A stretch of DNA of 64,000 nt from positions 310,001-374,000 of the forward strand of contig QVRM01001791.1 of assembly GCA_003439945.1 (NCBI GenBank), in the 5' to 3' direction. The stretch comes from Dermanyssus gallinae (lineage: Eukaryota > Arthropoda > Arachnida > Mesostigmata > Dermanyssidae). Every line of letters starts with the position of its first letter. The first letter of the stretch is position 1. This document shows, piece by piece, positions 1 through 10,965 of this stretch. The notes beneath the pieces were generated by a model, which was not told the DNA's origin, searched no databases, and saw only the letters and a list, made by a program, of their open reading frames with translations. The translations under genes were made by a program, and so were the position numbers.

Positions 1-77
1 GGTGATTAGTTACGATTGTCTTACAGAAGTATGTATATTAATATCAACCCTTTTATGTGAAATAAAAGTGATGTTAT

Positions 78-78
<1 letters not shown>

Positions 79-122
<44 letters not shown>
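79..122. repeat. (TA)n microsatellite
   Basis: About 22 TA units form an uninterrupted array. It abuts the point where the R1-like reverse transcriptase frame becomes readable, so it marks or replaces the 5' side of that fragment. The first 78 bases of the window show nothing I can assign. Confidence 0.95.
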
Positions 123-124
<2 letters not shown>

Positions 125-1585
125 TATTCTTCCCTGGAAAGTAATCTTAGATACCCTACACAAGAAGGGCGTCCCGCCCTACTTGGTAAAGCTCACATCC
201 AGTTACCTACAGGATAGAGTAATCTCCTGCGTTGGGGTTTCATTCCAGATGACAGCGGGAGTTCCGCAGGGATCGATCATTGGCCCGTTACTATGGAACA
301 TTGCCTATGACGATGTACTAAGGCTGCCAGGACTCCCAGGAGGGGTCCACCTGCAGGCCTATGCGGATGACCTAGCAATTATGGTCAAGGCCCGAACAGC
401 AGAAGAATTAGAGCTAGCCGCTAACAAATCGCTCAAGGCAGTCGAAAGGTGGATGGAGAGAGCTGGACTGGAACTAGCTCCTGAGAAGTCAGAGGCAGTG
501 CTGCTCATAGGAAGAAAGCACTGCAGAGAGATTAATCTACGACTGCAGGAAACAAGTATAATATTCAGCAAGGAGGTAAGATACCTAGGCGTCCAACTAG
601 ACCGGGGACTCACAGGAGTGCCTCACCTAAAGAAGGCAATCAAAAAGGCAAGCAAAGCGGCAAACGATATCGCCAAAATCCTGCCAAATATCTACGGACC
701 TAGCAGAGCCTCAAGGAGAAACCTGGTCATGTCAGTGGCGGAATCCATCGTCCTGTACGGTGCACCGGTATGGTTCAAAAAGAAGTGCGGAGAAACACAT
801 CGAAAAGGCCTACTCAGAAGAGCCCAACGGGTACCGGCTCTTCGCATCACACAGGCCTACAGGACCGTGAGCACGGCGGCAGCTTTGGTTCTGGCAGGGA
901 CCCCGCCCTGGGACCTCAAAGCAGATGAAAGACGAAGGCTGTGGGAGCGTGGTCCAGATAGGACGACAAAGGAAGCAAAGGAAGAGGAAACGAAAGTAAC
1001 ACTTCTGCGATGGCAGGCGGAATGGGAGAGCCTCAGGAAGGACGAGGGGGAGCCAAGGTCCGTGATCTGATACCTGAACATCGAGAAATGGCTGAATAGG
1101 CCCGGAGGTGACATGGACTTTTCCTAACGCAAATAGTCACCGGTCACGGAGATTTCCAGTCCTATTTATACAGGATCGGTAAGGCGCCTTCGGACACGTG
1201 CATGTTCTGCACGCTGGGCGTTGAAGATGACGCGGCACATACTCTTCTAGAATGCCCGTGCTGGGAAGAGGCTAGACGTAAGGCAAGCAACAGGGTGAGA
1301 GATAGTTGGACGAACGCGGGTGCCCAGAGACCTAAACACCCTCTCGTGCTCCCGAGAGATGGGCTAGCCCTATTCATGGATTTCATCTGCTCAGAACCAG
1401 CAGCATTGACCCTTGGAGCAGCGGTTGCGCGAGAGGTGCTGACGGAGAAGAAACTATGCGGGACGCAGAGAAAAGCGAGTTACGACAGGATTAGCGCAAG
1501 AGGAGAAAATTATTCTCTCTTGTCACAAGGCACGCCAGCCAGAGAGCAGACTTCGCCAAACAAGCAGGCGAACCTGGTTAGATAG
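123..1585 (+). pseudogene. R1-like LINE, 3' half of ORF2 (RT and C-terminal zinc finger), frameshifted
   Basis: This is the second half of a non-LTR retrotransposon polyprotein that copies element RNA into nuclear DNA. From about 123 the frame gives a WKVILDTLHKKGVPPYLVKL segment, then GVPQGSIIGPLLWNIAYDDV and the catalytic AYADDLAI box near 358, followed by the thumb and connection (GLELAPEKSEAVL, RYLGVQLD). The open frame stops at 1068. Homology resumes in another frame as NIEKWLNRPGG and, after another shift near 1120, as LTQIVTGHG followed by a CMFC...H....C zinc finger at about 1202-1255. Two one-base indels are therefore clear. The same C-terminal block recurs in the minus-strand copy at 57160-57501. 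Endonuclease and ORF1 are missing because the (TA)n array truncates the 5' side. Assignment to the R1 group rests on the GVPQGSxxGPxLWN and AYADD wording and the CCHC tail. The element is dead. Confidence 0.85.
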
Positions 1586-2740
1586 TCCGGATGTCACCCC
1601 CACGGCCCATAGTACTATTAAACGAAGATCTGGGCTGTGTCAAGGGCGTTATGAGAGGCAGGTTTTAGTGGGTAGGGGCGCGGACCATCGCGCCGAGTCC
1701 CACACACCAGAATGGAGATAAGGGGCCGTTTGCCTTTCTCCAGTCTGACGGTGCGTAAAATAGCATTTCCTCCTCTCAAAAAAAAAACGTGCGCGGTTAC
1801 TATTCATGACGGGGATAACGAGTCGGCACCTGAAGCAGACGTGCCATTCGAGGGGATTATAGCGACAGCAGCCACAGCCACCGCGCCCGGCCCAAGCGAG
1901 GCTGGTACATGCAACGTGACGGCTCAAGGTTGTTGAATCTCAGCGTCAGACTACTCAGCATCTTCTACAGTGGAAACTGAAGACTGCACCACCGACTGCA
2001 TGGTGGTGACAAGGGTTTGCAGATCGCAGGGTGCTTCGATTGGGGGGGAGGCTTGCTTCCAGCAACACAGACGTTGCTAAAAATACCGGATACCTCATTA
2101 AATGGCTGCAATTTGATTGTTTACGTAAACGCTAAGCGTATAGATAAGATTCGAAGAGGCCAAATTCGAGCTGTACAAAAGGGCAATATCAAGTCCTGTT
2201 CCATCACTTACACATACATCCAAGTGTTTTTCATTGCGCTCTAATATACTATTTTCTTTTTTTAGTCGTGATTGTACGTCAATCGGAGAGCTTGGTAAAC
2301 GGGGTGCTACGGGAACTACTTTTTATGTCTCTCTGTTACGAGTTCGCCAAGTTATTTCCCACGGCCAAACCGAAGGATCCAAAGCTGAGTTGATCACTTG
2401 TGGCTTAATACGGTAAATGAAACACAATACGCAGTACATACTGACTCAGTATAAGGCATTCAGGTTACGGGTAGGTGTCATGGTTTGGCCAGTTACTGGC
2501 CGAAAATTAGTGGTGTTGCGGATTCGTTGACGGTTCTCGAAGTTCTCGAAGCTCTTCGAGGCGCCGGAGTTGTCTTAGCCAAACAGGCGGTAATCAACTA
2601 AAGAAATGATGGCGATCTGCTATCCTACATTCCCACGGACTTGCTTGTTCAGTTGAACAAGATACCACCCGCTGAGGTGTTTCTGCCTTTTTCTCTTCTT
2701 GTCTAAAGTAGTAATGTTAGCCGGTATCCCATTTTCTTGC
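1586..2740. other. Unassigned; R1-like 3' UTR then possible ORF1 debris
   Basis: The first ~130 bases probably belong to the 3' UTR of the preceding R1-like fragment. From 1712 a 74-codon open stretch (Ala/Thr-rich) and later short frames on the plus strand have the flavour of a degraded LINE ORF1 leading into the zinc-knuckle remnant at 2861. No motif fixes this, and no host gene is visible. Confidence 0.4.
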
Positions 2741-2860
2741 TTATGCTATTTGATATTTGGGTAACGCGTAACGTGCAACAAATTGTCGCGCACTGAATCT
2801 GCTTATCGGCACCGTGAGCGGCAGAAAGACGATCTTGCCGTTTAGTCTAAGAACGAAGCT

Positions 2861-3190
2861 AAGTGCGCTCGTTGTAAAGGACCACACTCGTTACTATCGT
2901 CGGCGTGTCCAGTGGGCGCTTGCGAGATCGAGAAATGCAAACAATTTAAGGATGATTGCCCCATCAAGTGACTGTGGAATCGCCAACGGTCGTCATGTCA
3001 GGCATGGTGCAGTCAAATCTGTGCAGCTGGAGGCAACGTGTTCTGTCACAGAATGTCCGCAAGATGACTGAAACTTGGCTTAAACTACTTACTCCCTGCC
3101 GATCATATGCGGCAGCGGTGAAAGCAGTAGTAGTCGACTCGACATTGGGGTCCGAGGTATGGGTGAACTTACCCGGGGCTGCAGCCTAAC
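2861..3190 (+). pseudogene. LINE ORF1 (gag-like) remnant with zinc knuckle
   Basis: The frame starting at 2861 reads KCARCKGPHSLLSSACP. This matches the last CCHC knuckle of LINE ORF1 nucleic-acid-binding proteins (CxxCxGxH....CP), and further cysteines (ACEIEKC, DDCP) follow before a stop at 2969-2971. A second frame continues through TWLKLLTPCRSYAAAVKA and ends near 3187. ORF1 proteins coat the element RNA. Stops interrupt the frame upstream, so this is a relic. Its 3' part is the left arm of a large inverted repeat, and the same sequence is present in reverse at 3724-4156. Which LINE family it belongs to is not clear. Confidence 0.6.
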
Positions 3191-3444
3191 CCGAAGAACA
3201 CTCCCAAGCCGCACTCGCAAGCTTGAAGTTACAGAATCGACCAGGCTTGACGAAGAAGAAGCCCAGGAAGTCTCTCTTTATAGAGAGAAAGCTGGAGGCT
3301 CTTGACAACGGCGATCGCATCTCTAATTGATATCGCAAAAGTTCAAAAGTTGCGCAGCAATCTGTATAAATCATATAGCTATTGCAAATCATTCGGTGTT
3401 AATTCGACGAGGCAGCACTTCATAATTTCAAATATTCACTATAC

Positions 3445-3446
<2 letters not shown>

Positions 3447-3475
<29 letters not shown>
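3447..3475. repeat. (TA)n microsatellite
   Basis: A TA array inside the spacer of the inverted repeat, between the left arm and the ETLG-type fragment. Confidence 0.95.
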
Positions 3476-3640
3476 GAGACCCTTGGCGGGCCGGGCCCGT
3501 TCACTCGCGGTTTGCTACAGAAGCGGTCGGGAAGCGGCTGATTCTAGCCTGCGTAGACAACCGAGCAAGTGATTTCCTCAGACAGCGCCCGTCGCTGAAT
3601 GTGCAACGGAGCAATACGGCTTCAGTTCGGAGCACTATGT
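3476..3640 (+). pseudogene. Family E C-terminal tail fragment
   Basis: Two overlapping frames give ETLGGPGPFTRG and then DNRASDFLRQRPSLNVQRSN. These line up with ETLGPPGPLTE and LLCQRLSIDVQRGN in the minus-strand copy at 23713-24150. The segment is the extreme C-terminus of an RT-associated polyprotein found in many invertebrate genomes. It is truncated on both sides by the (TA)n array and the right repeat arm, with a frameshift between the two motifs. Confidence 0.65.
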
Positions 3641-4157
3641 ACCATCGGTTTGTGCGATGGCGAGTAGGCGGAACGACCGACCAAAACGGGTTGGCCGTCA
3701 TTGACAAAAATACGATTATTGAATAGTGAATATTCGAAATTAATGAAGTGCTGCCTCGTCGAACTAACACCGAACTATTTGCAATAGCTATATGGTTTGG
3801 GCTTTTGCGATATCAATGAGAGATGCGATCGCCGTTGTCAAGAGCTCCTCCAGCTTTCTCTTTATAAAGAGACTTCCTGAGCTTCTTCTTCGCCAAGCCC
3901 GGTCAATCTGTAGCTTCAAGCTTGCGAGTGCGGCTTGGGAGTGTTCTTCGGGTTAGTCGCAGCCCCAGGTAAGTTCACCCATACCTCGGACCTCAATGTC
4001 GAGTTGGCTTACTAGTGCTTTCACCGCTGCCGCATATGATCGGTAGGGAGTAAGTAATTTAAGCCAAGTTTCAGTCTCTTGCGGACATTCTGTGACAGAA
4101 CGCGTTGCCTCTAGCTGCACAGATTTGATCACCATGACTGACATGACGACCGTTGGA

Positions 4158-4181
4158 GATATATATATATATATATATATA
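4158..4181. repeat. (TA)n microsatellite
   Basis: A short TA array directly after the right arm of the inverted repeat. Confidence 0.95.
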
Positions 4182-5837
4182 CAATTATAAAATCTATTGC
4201 GTTTTCTCGTTGAGCTTCCAATTATAGCTAGAGAAATCAAGGGCACTCGAACTGTTGACACTCTCCCTAGATAGTTTTCTTGCTAGAATGGATTTGCTCG
4301 GGCCGCCGTGCGCTTTGACTGTCATAAATAAAGTTCCAAAGTCTGTTCAGATGTACGGCATATGAAAGCCTCTCTCTGGCTTCTCTGGCTTCTACATAGC
4401 CACACTTGTTTGGGTTCGGTGAGTCATGAGCATCAATCACTTCACAGGCGTCAAACAACACTTTTCTTCTTTTGCTCTAGGATAGGCATGCTGGTCCACC
4501 TTGCCGTCGTTTATCTGCCAAGACTACATAAAACGGCTTCCGCTTGGTGGAGAAACCAGGCCGGAAACCATTAGCGATCGTTTGGCTAAGGCGCTTTTGT
4601 CGAAGGCACCTCGCCGGATTTCCGCGGAAAGAAGTGAGGCAATCAGTTCCATCTGGGAGCAGTGGGAATCTTTGCAAAACACAGATATGCTCCTGACTAT
4701 GCTCTACATACAGTCTAAAGCTGCACATATTAAAAAAAAGGCTTGATCGTAGTATTTTGCCAAGTTTCGAATCCGGAATAGCTTCTAACACACACACACA
4801 CACTATTTATTAGCCTTGAGTTTAAAATAGATTGCAATCTATATTTATATAAATCAGCTTACTCTAGCCTCCAATTAACAAGGATATCCTAAAGCTTGAA
4901 TTTCATCTACTCTTAGTGGGCTCTTGCATAAGCAATAAATAATGAAGTTTAGGCTGCAAAAAGTCTGCTTAATCTAGGACATGCAGAGATATCACACGCA
5001 GAACGTTACACGGATATAACGCCTAGTGCTACAATTATTTACGTCGGCCCCGCCAACAACCAATTAAGGAAAAGGGACAGGATACGTGTGGGTAGACGTC
5101 TCAAGTAATACAAGATTACCCCTAAACTCTAGAAGGCCTCCAAGGCGTTACGATAACAGCACGCACTTGAGCTACTGAGCCCATATACCCCAACCGGTCG
5201 AACTACCGGCTAAAATATTGTTAGAGCAAGGCCATAGTTTAGGAGAGGTCTGAGTGGAACAGAGCGAGGCGTGAACAAAATAGCCACACAAAACTCCAGC
5301 AGATGAAGCTCGAGCTTTGGCCAATTCTCGAAAGTGTACACGCGTATTGAAACGAAAAATTGTAGAAATTAAGACAAATAGCTGGCACACCCTTATCAAG
5401 GAAATTGAAGACGATCCTTGAGAAAGATCTACAAGACAGTAAATTCACGAATGCCCAGAGCTGTGGCGGAGTAAATTAACCAGGCTCTAAACAAGCTTTT
5501 TCCGCAAAACGCTTGCTTCGACAGCGAGCCATATAACAGGCGAGGGGCACCCACAGGAAAAGGGGACAAGCCCCAGCTATAACACTAGCATGGGTAATCA
5601 AGGCCAAAATAAAAACATGTTTTAGCGAGGCTGCATTTAAGTCTAGACTATCCTCTGTTCCCTATAGGCTTGGAACTCGCCGTGTGATATATGTATCTTC
5701 AATGCACCGAGGGCCGGACATGTTGAAATATCTACGGTTTCCCCAACAGTACTTGTGGCAGCATGGCCGCTGACTCTCAGCGGTATGGTTGATCACCTAT
5801 TCTCAATGAGCATGGCTCAAAAAAAATTCGATCAACA
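4182..5837. other. No assignable gene; (CA)n at 4789-4803
   Basis: Open frames here (for example 81 codons from 4501, and 64 codons on the minus strand from 4461) match no family I recognise. A short CA repeat lies at 4789-4803. Stretches with scattered stops continue to the SINE-like box at 5838. Old transposon debris is likely but not shown. Confidence 0.4.
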
Positions 5838-5918
5838 ACAGAAATCGAACCGGCGACACCCCAGTAGATGACAACCGTGGCTAGCGCTCTAGTCCCCTAG
5901 ACCACACCGCCGACCACA
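5838..5918 (-). repeat. tRNA-derived SINE-like head
   Basis: On the minus strand a tRNA-like stretch has an A-box-like TGGTCTAGGGGAC and a B-box-like CCGGTTCGATTTC about 53 bases downstream, as in a pol III internal promoter. A tRNA-unrelated body may continue to about 5700. It does not fold as a good tRNA with a normal variable arm, so a SINE or tRNA pseudogene is likelier than a working tRNA gene. No second copy of this head was seen in the window. Confidence 0.5.
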
Positions 5919-6049
5919 TAGGTACTCAAGGCTGCGTCAAGATTTAAACCGAAAAAAAAAGACTCCGGGGCCAGGAAGTATCCCGCCCCTGGCGGTCAAG
6001 GAGGCAGGTGAGTCCCATTAAGCAACATTTGGCAGGCCAACAAATAGAG

Positions 6050-6330
6050 CAGTTTAAAAAGTCCCGCTTAAACAAGAGACTTACGGGGCTTAACCACATA
6101 ACAAGATATGCTCGGCTAAGGCGGCCAATGAAATCGCTAAAAAAATTTGCTGTTCTGGTACTGTAAGGAGCGCTTGCCTGGGACCTGAAGGAAAAAAGGC
6201 GAAAACTGTGGGACAACAGCCCGAGCTGCAGTAAGAAAATAGAGAGAGACAGAGAGTGAACGCAATGAAGGCATGGCAGACTAAGTGAGACCTATCCTTT
6301 TTGGAGCACCCGGGCACACACTTTGATTCC
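6050..6330 (+). pseudogene. R1-like LINE fragment, RT connection region
   Basis: Short frame pieces read RLTGLNH, then CSAKAANEIAKKI, then LAWDLKEKRRKLWDNS. They correspond in order to GLTGVPHLKKAIKKASKAAN, DIAKI and PWDLKADERRRLWERG of the copy at 123-1070. The segment between DIAKI and PWDL is deleted and frames shift. A weak CVYC motif near 6520 may be the remains of its C-terminal zinc finger. Confidence 0.6.
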
Positions 6331-6589
6331 CCATCACAAGCATAAAAAATGCGTAGTTAGTGCGCAGTACTTCCCTGGCTTTTGGTAGTTGTTCGTAAAA
6401 AGGTCCAATAAAAAATTACGACACCTCAGCACATTGCCTTGGAAAAGTTTCACCTGGAACAAAAGCGGAACAGGTAGTGTCAAACAATTTTATATTGGCA
6501 AAACCCAGCACAAAAATTGCGTCTATTGCTTTCTGAAGCAATACCCTACAGTCCAATCCTGGAATTCACGCACAGCGAGGAGAGCTTGA

Positions 6590-7727
6590 CCGCGGTTTGT
6601 TGAAAAATAATTTATAGCCCAACGTTTTACAATAGCAGTAAACAGGTTCTCAGGTTTTTCGCACTAAATTTGCAGTTGTTAGAGGGCAGAACTCTCATAA
6701 GGAAAAATGTAAGCGCACATTTTTGGTGCGTATAAATTTTAATTGTTTAATGTGGAGCTTAGAACTATTTCCTCTCTAGAAACAACTACTTCACGTTCGA
6801 ATTTCATATTACCGCTTGCTCTGCAATAAAGCATTATATTTGTTCAAAATCAACCAGTGTTGTGGCCTGTTCTCCAGCTAGAATTACATCGTTCAGATAA
6901 CTAGTAACGGCTAGTTCTCTAAGTGGTAGAGCAACAAACAGCAGGGAGTCAGTAAGCAGTTTAAGCACTATGTAGAAGCAAACTGGCCTAGTGGAATATA
7001 TTGAACTCTGCACGACGATGTTATGGCTACTCCAGCAAAAAAAAATTATTTAGACAATATCAAACAATATAGATTATCGGGTAAATCATCTGGAGGATCG
7101 GATCCCGCCACAATAAATTGTATCCGGTCTTAAAATAAGGCTTGCTAGCCTCCTCTACTCATCACGCGGGAATTACACAATTAATTGAGTTGGATAAATC
7201 ATATTTTCCTTTTAGTATTTGAACTAACAGCAAGAAAATAAAACATAATTGATAGCGTACATTTTGCAATTGAGCATTTCTTTTGTAGTTCTTAAAATAA
7301 TCTCATCATTCATATTTAATATAAAAGAAAAGCACTGTCTATACGCTACCTGATCGGGCAAATTGTCACGATAATTTATCAGATCATGAAAGATGAGAGG
7401 TGCTAATAGTAAAAAAGTATATTCCCTTTATCCCTCTCTCCTAGTTGGAACGGGTAACCGAGGGAAGCTTTTAGGGGTACCCCTCTTTCCTACACGACAT
7501 TAGAACGGCGCTAGACAGACGCACCTTGGCATGTGCGTGTTCATGTGAACGTCTTCTCGTAGGGGTCCGCCGAAATATATTCCTGTCCGAATTCAGCACA
7601 CCATTCGCGGCTGTAACGTAACTAGTAATGGAGCTTCCTTGAAATCCTCAAACGATATACAAGCGTAGATGTCCATCCATCTTCTACAAGTTACGTCACA
7701 GAAGAGGGAGGCAATTTACTTCACGGG
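6590..7727. other. AT-rich stretch with nothing assignable
   Basis: I see no long frame, inverted repeat, tRNA-like box or recognisable transposon sequence here on either strand. Confidence 0.5.
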
Positions 7728-7924
7728 TTGGAAAGCAACATGTGGGGTCAACTTGACCCTCGCCGGCCACCCTGTACTCGTCAGAGGAATGCCAGGTATT
7801 TAAACGTCATCTTACATGCCGACCTTACAGATATACCGCATATGAAACATATCGTCGCTAAGGTTAGCAAGGTCCGAACCTGGCCGGGATTCTCTTTTCG
7901 GAAGGGTACTTCGAGTATGCCGCG

Positions 7925-7925
<1 letters not shown>
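7728..7925 (+). pseudogene. R1-like LINE fragment (RYLGV region)
   Basis: The frame contains ARYLNVILHADLTDIPHMKH followed by IVAKVSKV. It parallels RYLGVQLDRGLTGVPHLKKA of the R1-like copy at 123-1070. It covers only about 50 residues downstream of the RT active site and ends at a (TA)n array. Similarity is moderate, so this is a diverged or different R1-type lineage. Confidence 0.55.

Positions 7926-7927
<2 letters not shown>

Positions 7928-7957
<30 letters not shown>
7928..7957. repeat. (TA)n microsatellite
   Basis: A TA array sits exactly between the R1-like fragment and the ETLG-type fragment, marking a junction of two elements. Confidence 0.95.
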
Positions 7958-7959
<2 letters not shown>

Positions 7960-8530
7960 CGCCAAGGACTTAGGCGCCTGGTTACACGCGCTTCCCAGTA
8001 CCCCCACTAGGCACCCTTCTTGATGATGAGACGATTCGCATAGCAGTAGGCGTACGCCTAGGGTCAGACCTAGTAACCCCTCATCGGTGTGAATGTAATC
8101 ACCCCGTCGATAAACTAGGACATCACGGACTATCGTGCATATTAGCGCAGGCCCGAGACGTGCCGCTATTAATGAGACATATAGCAGAACCCTCAGGTAG
8201 TGCGATCGTCCGTGCATCCTTGAACTCCCAGGCATCTGCGCGGAGGACGGCAAACGTCCAGATGGGATGACACTTACACCATTCGAGCGGGGACAAAATG
8301 CTGGTTTGGGATGCAACCGTTACCGACTCCTTAGTCCCCTTCTATAGTCGGTGGCGGCGCATCCGAAGCTGGTTATGCATCTCATCTTGCGGAGACCTGC
8401 AAAATGAGAAAATACTCATCAATCGGGTATGCCCACGAATTCTGCCCTCTTGCGTTTGAAACCCTGGGTGCTCCTGGCGTTCGGGCCAAGCAGCTGCTCC
8501 GCAAAGTCGGCACCTTGTTAAACCTTACAT
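7958..8530 (+). pseudogene. Family E: CHH domain and tail fragment
   Basis: Frames on the plus strand give DDETIRIAVGVRLGSDLVTP, HRCECN.PVDKLGHHGLSC, CAEDGKRPDGMTLTPFERG and LVWDATVTDSLVP. The same blocks occur in the better copy at 34913-35775 (LCIGLRFGTRLTKEHRCPCG, GTHGLSCKRS, GKGPDGLTLIPFERG, LIWDATVTDTLAP). The Cys/His arrangement (HRCxC....GxHGLSC) looks metal-binding, and the PDG...WDAT core recalls a nuclease-like fold, but the function is not established. At least three frameshifts and several stops show decay. The 5' edge is a (TA)n array, and nothing of the RT remains here. Confidence 0.7.
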
Positions 8531-8550
8531 ACGGTCATAACAGGTATTAA

Positions 8551-8735
8551 CCGAGCAAGGTGGCTTAGTGGCAAAGCCTTTGTATAGCATTCGGGAAGGC
8601 TGGGTTCGATATTCAGACCGGTCACTCTTAATTTCGTTTTCATGGTTTTCAATTTAGACAAGGTAAATGCCGGAGTGGATTAAGAATCAGCCATGACATG
8701 AAAACAAACCGTACTTACGGAGCAACAAAAAAATT
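8551..8735 (+). repeat. tRNA-derived SINE, family 1, copy 1
   Basis: The head starts CCGAGCAAGG with an A box TGGCTTAGTGG and a B box GGTTCGATATTC about 42 bases later. The body contains AAGGTAAATGCCGGAGTGG. All of these recur on the minus strand at 36245-36020, so this is a dispersed family rather than a tRNA gene. The SINE is mobilised by a partner LINE that cannot be named from this window. Confidence 0.75.
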
Positions 8736-8791
8736 AAATCGGTCGTCGTCTTTTCTCAAACAATTGTCTGGATCTTGACATAAAACGTGGA

Positions 8792-8871
8792 AAAGTTCTC
8801 AGATGCTTGCACGTTGGATGCTGGTATACATATGTATACCAGTATCCAACGTGCAAGCATCTGAAAACTTT
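8792..8871. repeat. ~80-bp near-perfect palindrome
   Basis: Arms centred between 8831 and 8832 (tacat/atgta) match over 40 bases with only a few mismatches, for example cagatgcttgcac at 8800-8812 and its complement at 8851-8863. There is no spacer, so it would extrude as a cruciform. It lies 45 bp upstream of the ORF1-like frame of the next LINE copy. Confidence 0.9.
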
Positions 8872-8916
8872 ACGAAACGAAGTTGGTCCTCTGTCGTAAA
8901 GAATGGAGTATGAGAA

Positions 8917-9315
8917 GTGAACCATGGAATTAATATTCCCACGACCACGACGCACGCAGAGGACGCTGACCGTATCAACCTAAAGCCAGCAGCTCCCTCA
9001 CAACAGCCAAACCTATTGGCACAGCCATCAACAGACAGTATCGTTGAAGAAGTACTCCGCAGGCTGTCTCCAATCATACAAGACACCATAACGACGGTTA
9101 TCGCAAAGGTTTTAGAAAATGTACTGCCTGTAGTCATGCGCGCAGTAAGCGGGGCAATGGCACAGCCTCAACAGCGCTCAGTGGACGCATTCTCGCTGGC
9201 TGAGACGATCCAGCTAGCTCTCCGTGGCAATGTAATAGAAACTGCGGTACTTCTAACAAATAGAAGTAATAGCAATAAAAACAGCATCACGGCCCGTGGA
9301 GCAAAGACTCAGTGA
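8917..9315 (+). pseudogene. Putative LINE ORF1 remnant upstream of family L copy A
   Basis: A 132-codon open frame precedes the endonuclease frame of copy A by 33 bases. It is rich in Gln/Pro and has an amphipathic stretch (IVEEVLRRLSPIIQDTITTV) that could be helical. No zinc knuckle or RRM is visible. Its position just before ORF2 suggests it is the C-terminal part of ORF1, with the 5' part lost or too decayed to read. The start codon chosen is simply the first ATG and may be meaningless. Confidence 0.45.
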
Positions 9316-9348
9316 CGCTCGGAAGAGACTGGGCCCAAGAATCAGAAT

Positions 9349-10965
9349 ATGCACACGAGTGAACCGAATACAAACATTTGGACTCCAGAAGAGAACGTAA
9401 GAAACAATATCCTCTCATGCAATCAAGAAAAGCTTACACCGGTTATCAAAGTAGTGATGTGGAACTGCGAAGGGCATGGCGTATTAGATCTGTTAGGCAT
9501 GGAGGCACTTCGAGGAGTGGATATTCTAATATCGACGGAAACTTGGGCGCTTAAACCTTTCTCTTTGGGGGGCTTCTACGGGTATCACGCACTAGCACAT
9601 AAAGGTGAGGGACGGGGCAGGCCAAGTGGGGGGGTTTCAGTATTCACGAGAGCAGAAATTGGAGAGATGACAATAGAAATAATAGCCAAAAACTTAGTAG
9701 CAATAGCGTCGAGGGAGTTTGAAATTGTGGCAGCCTATGTTAAACCGGCAGGTGTAGAGTCCACTGAAGTCATGACAGAGCGTATTATGCTTGGAGTTGA
9801 AGCGGTGCCGAGAAAGGCACCGATGATTCTAGCGGGGGATTTCAATGCGAGGTTGGATAGGGGTAATCTGGAGCGAACTGAAGCATTTTAATATATTATA
9901 ACGGAGATAGGATGCTGGTTAGTCAGCGAGCCAGGCCTAAACACTTTTGAATGTAGTACTGGAGCGTCAGTAATTGACGTTTTTGCCACCGACGGAAACG
10001 CAGAGGATATAACATTTTTGGGAGAAAATACATCATTTAGGGAAGGAGCGGGGCTTAGAAGACATATACCGATGGGGAATGCATTCAAAGTTAGTAATAG
10101 TAGGAAGTATAGCCGTAGGCCGGGGACCGGGACAAGACTAGATAGAAAGATCTTCTTAGAGGGAGTGGGGGAAGTGTGCCAACTAGGGGAGATTCAAATA
10201 GAGTCATATGAGCGTAAATTGACGAATCTGATAAAAGGTGCACTGGTTCCTCGCCAAGAACGAAAAGGAAGGCCCTGGTTCAACGATCGGTGTAGAGCAG
10301 CGAAAGATGCCAACAGACTAACTAGAGAATATGTGAAGATGTTTCGTGTATTAAGGCCGTTCGCAAGTATGGTAAAGAAAATGACACAAAAGGCATACAA
10401 GGAAGAGAAACAAAAATATTGGGAAAGTCAGGAGTGGGCGCTGTTGCAAGAAGCAGAGAAACAACCGCACAAGTGCCTAAAACAAAAAAGAAAACGGCAG
10501 TGCCCAGTAGAAATTGGGCGATTAATTAAGCACTTTGCTAGTGTGCTGCAGGGAGCCGATACTTCCCCAAAGAAAATAACATTATTCAACGGGTCTTGGG
10601 ACGAGGAAACAGAACTTGCACGGGAATGGGTAATTCGACCAGTCACATTCGAAGACGTTGTCAGGGCAATTGAAAGGGCGCCTAGAGGCAAAGCTGCCGG
10701 GAACGATATGATACGAAACGAGCATTTAAAGCAAACGCTGGCACTCGCACCATGCTGGAAAGCTTTATCGACAAGTGCCTAAAATCCAGGGAAGTACCAA
10801 AAGCGTGGAAGGAGGATACCTTGATTGTCATACCAAAAGGACAATGCATAGAAACTGAGCCGGAATCTTGGAGGGGCATAACACTTAAGAGTTGCCCCTA
10901 TACAATTTTCTCGGGAATAATATCAGATAGACTAGAGCATTACCTCGAAACCAGAAAAAAAAAAA
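9349..10965 (+). pseudogene. Family L copy A, ORF2: endonuclease and N-terminal RT
   Basis: The frame opens with an APE-type endonuclease, which nicks target DNA to prime reverse transcription. Key blocks are VVMWNCEGHG, ISTETWALKP, GRPSGGVSVF, the catalytic ILAGDFNARLD near 9830-9862, SVIDVFATDG and LRRHIPMG, the last supplying the active-site His. The endonuclease is interrupted by a stop at 9889 and resumes in another frame by about 9900. A linker with GRPWFNDRCRAAKDANRLTR follows, then the RT entry RGKAAGNDMIRNEHLK and, after a frameshift near 10780, IVIPKGQC...ESWRGITLKSCPYTI. The RT is then cut by inserted DNA from about 10956 and continues at 11660. Domain order is normal for APE-type LINEs. 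Confidence 0.85.

Larger units (their letters stand above)
2983..4156. repeat. Large inverted repeat of ORF1-derived sequence
   Basis: The left arm (about 2983-3443) and the right arm (about 3724-4156) are reverse complements of roughly 90 percent identity by eye. Examples are ccaacggtcgtcatgtca at the left edge against its complement ending at 4156, and cgcactcgcaagcttgaag in both. The arms carry gag-like coding debris. The ~280-bp spacer holds a (TA)n array and a fragment of the family E C-terminal tail. A transcript through it would fold into a ~430-bp duplex. Confidence 0.9.

Noticed and set aside
8551..8625. Working tRNA gene
   Set aside because: A and B boxes are present, but the arms do not pair as a tRNA, and the same head with a shared non-tRNA body recurs at 36245, so it is a SINE.
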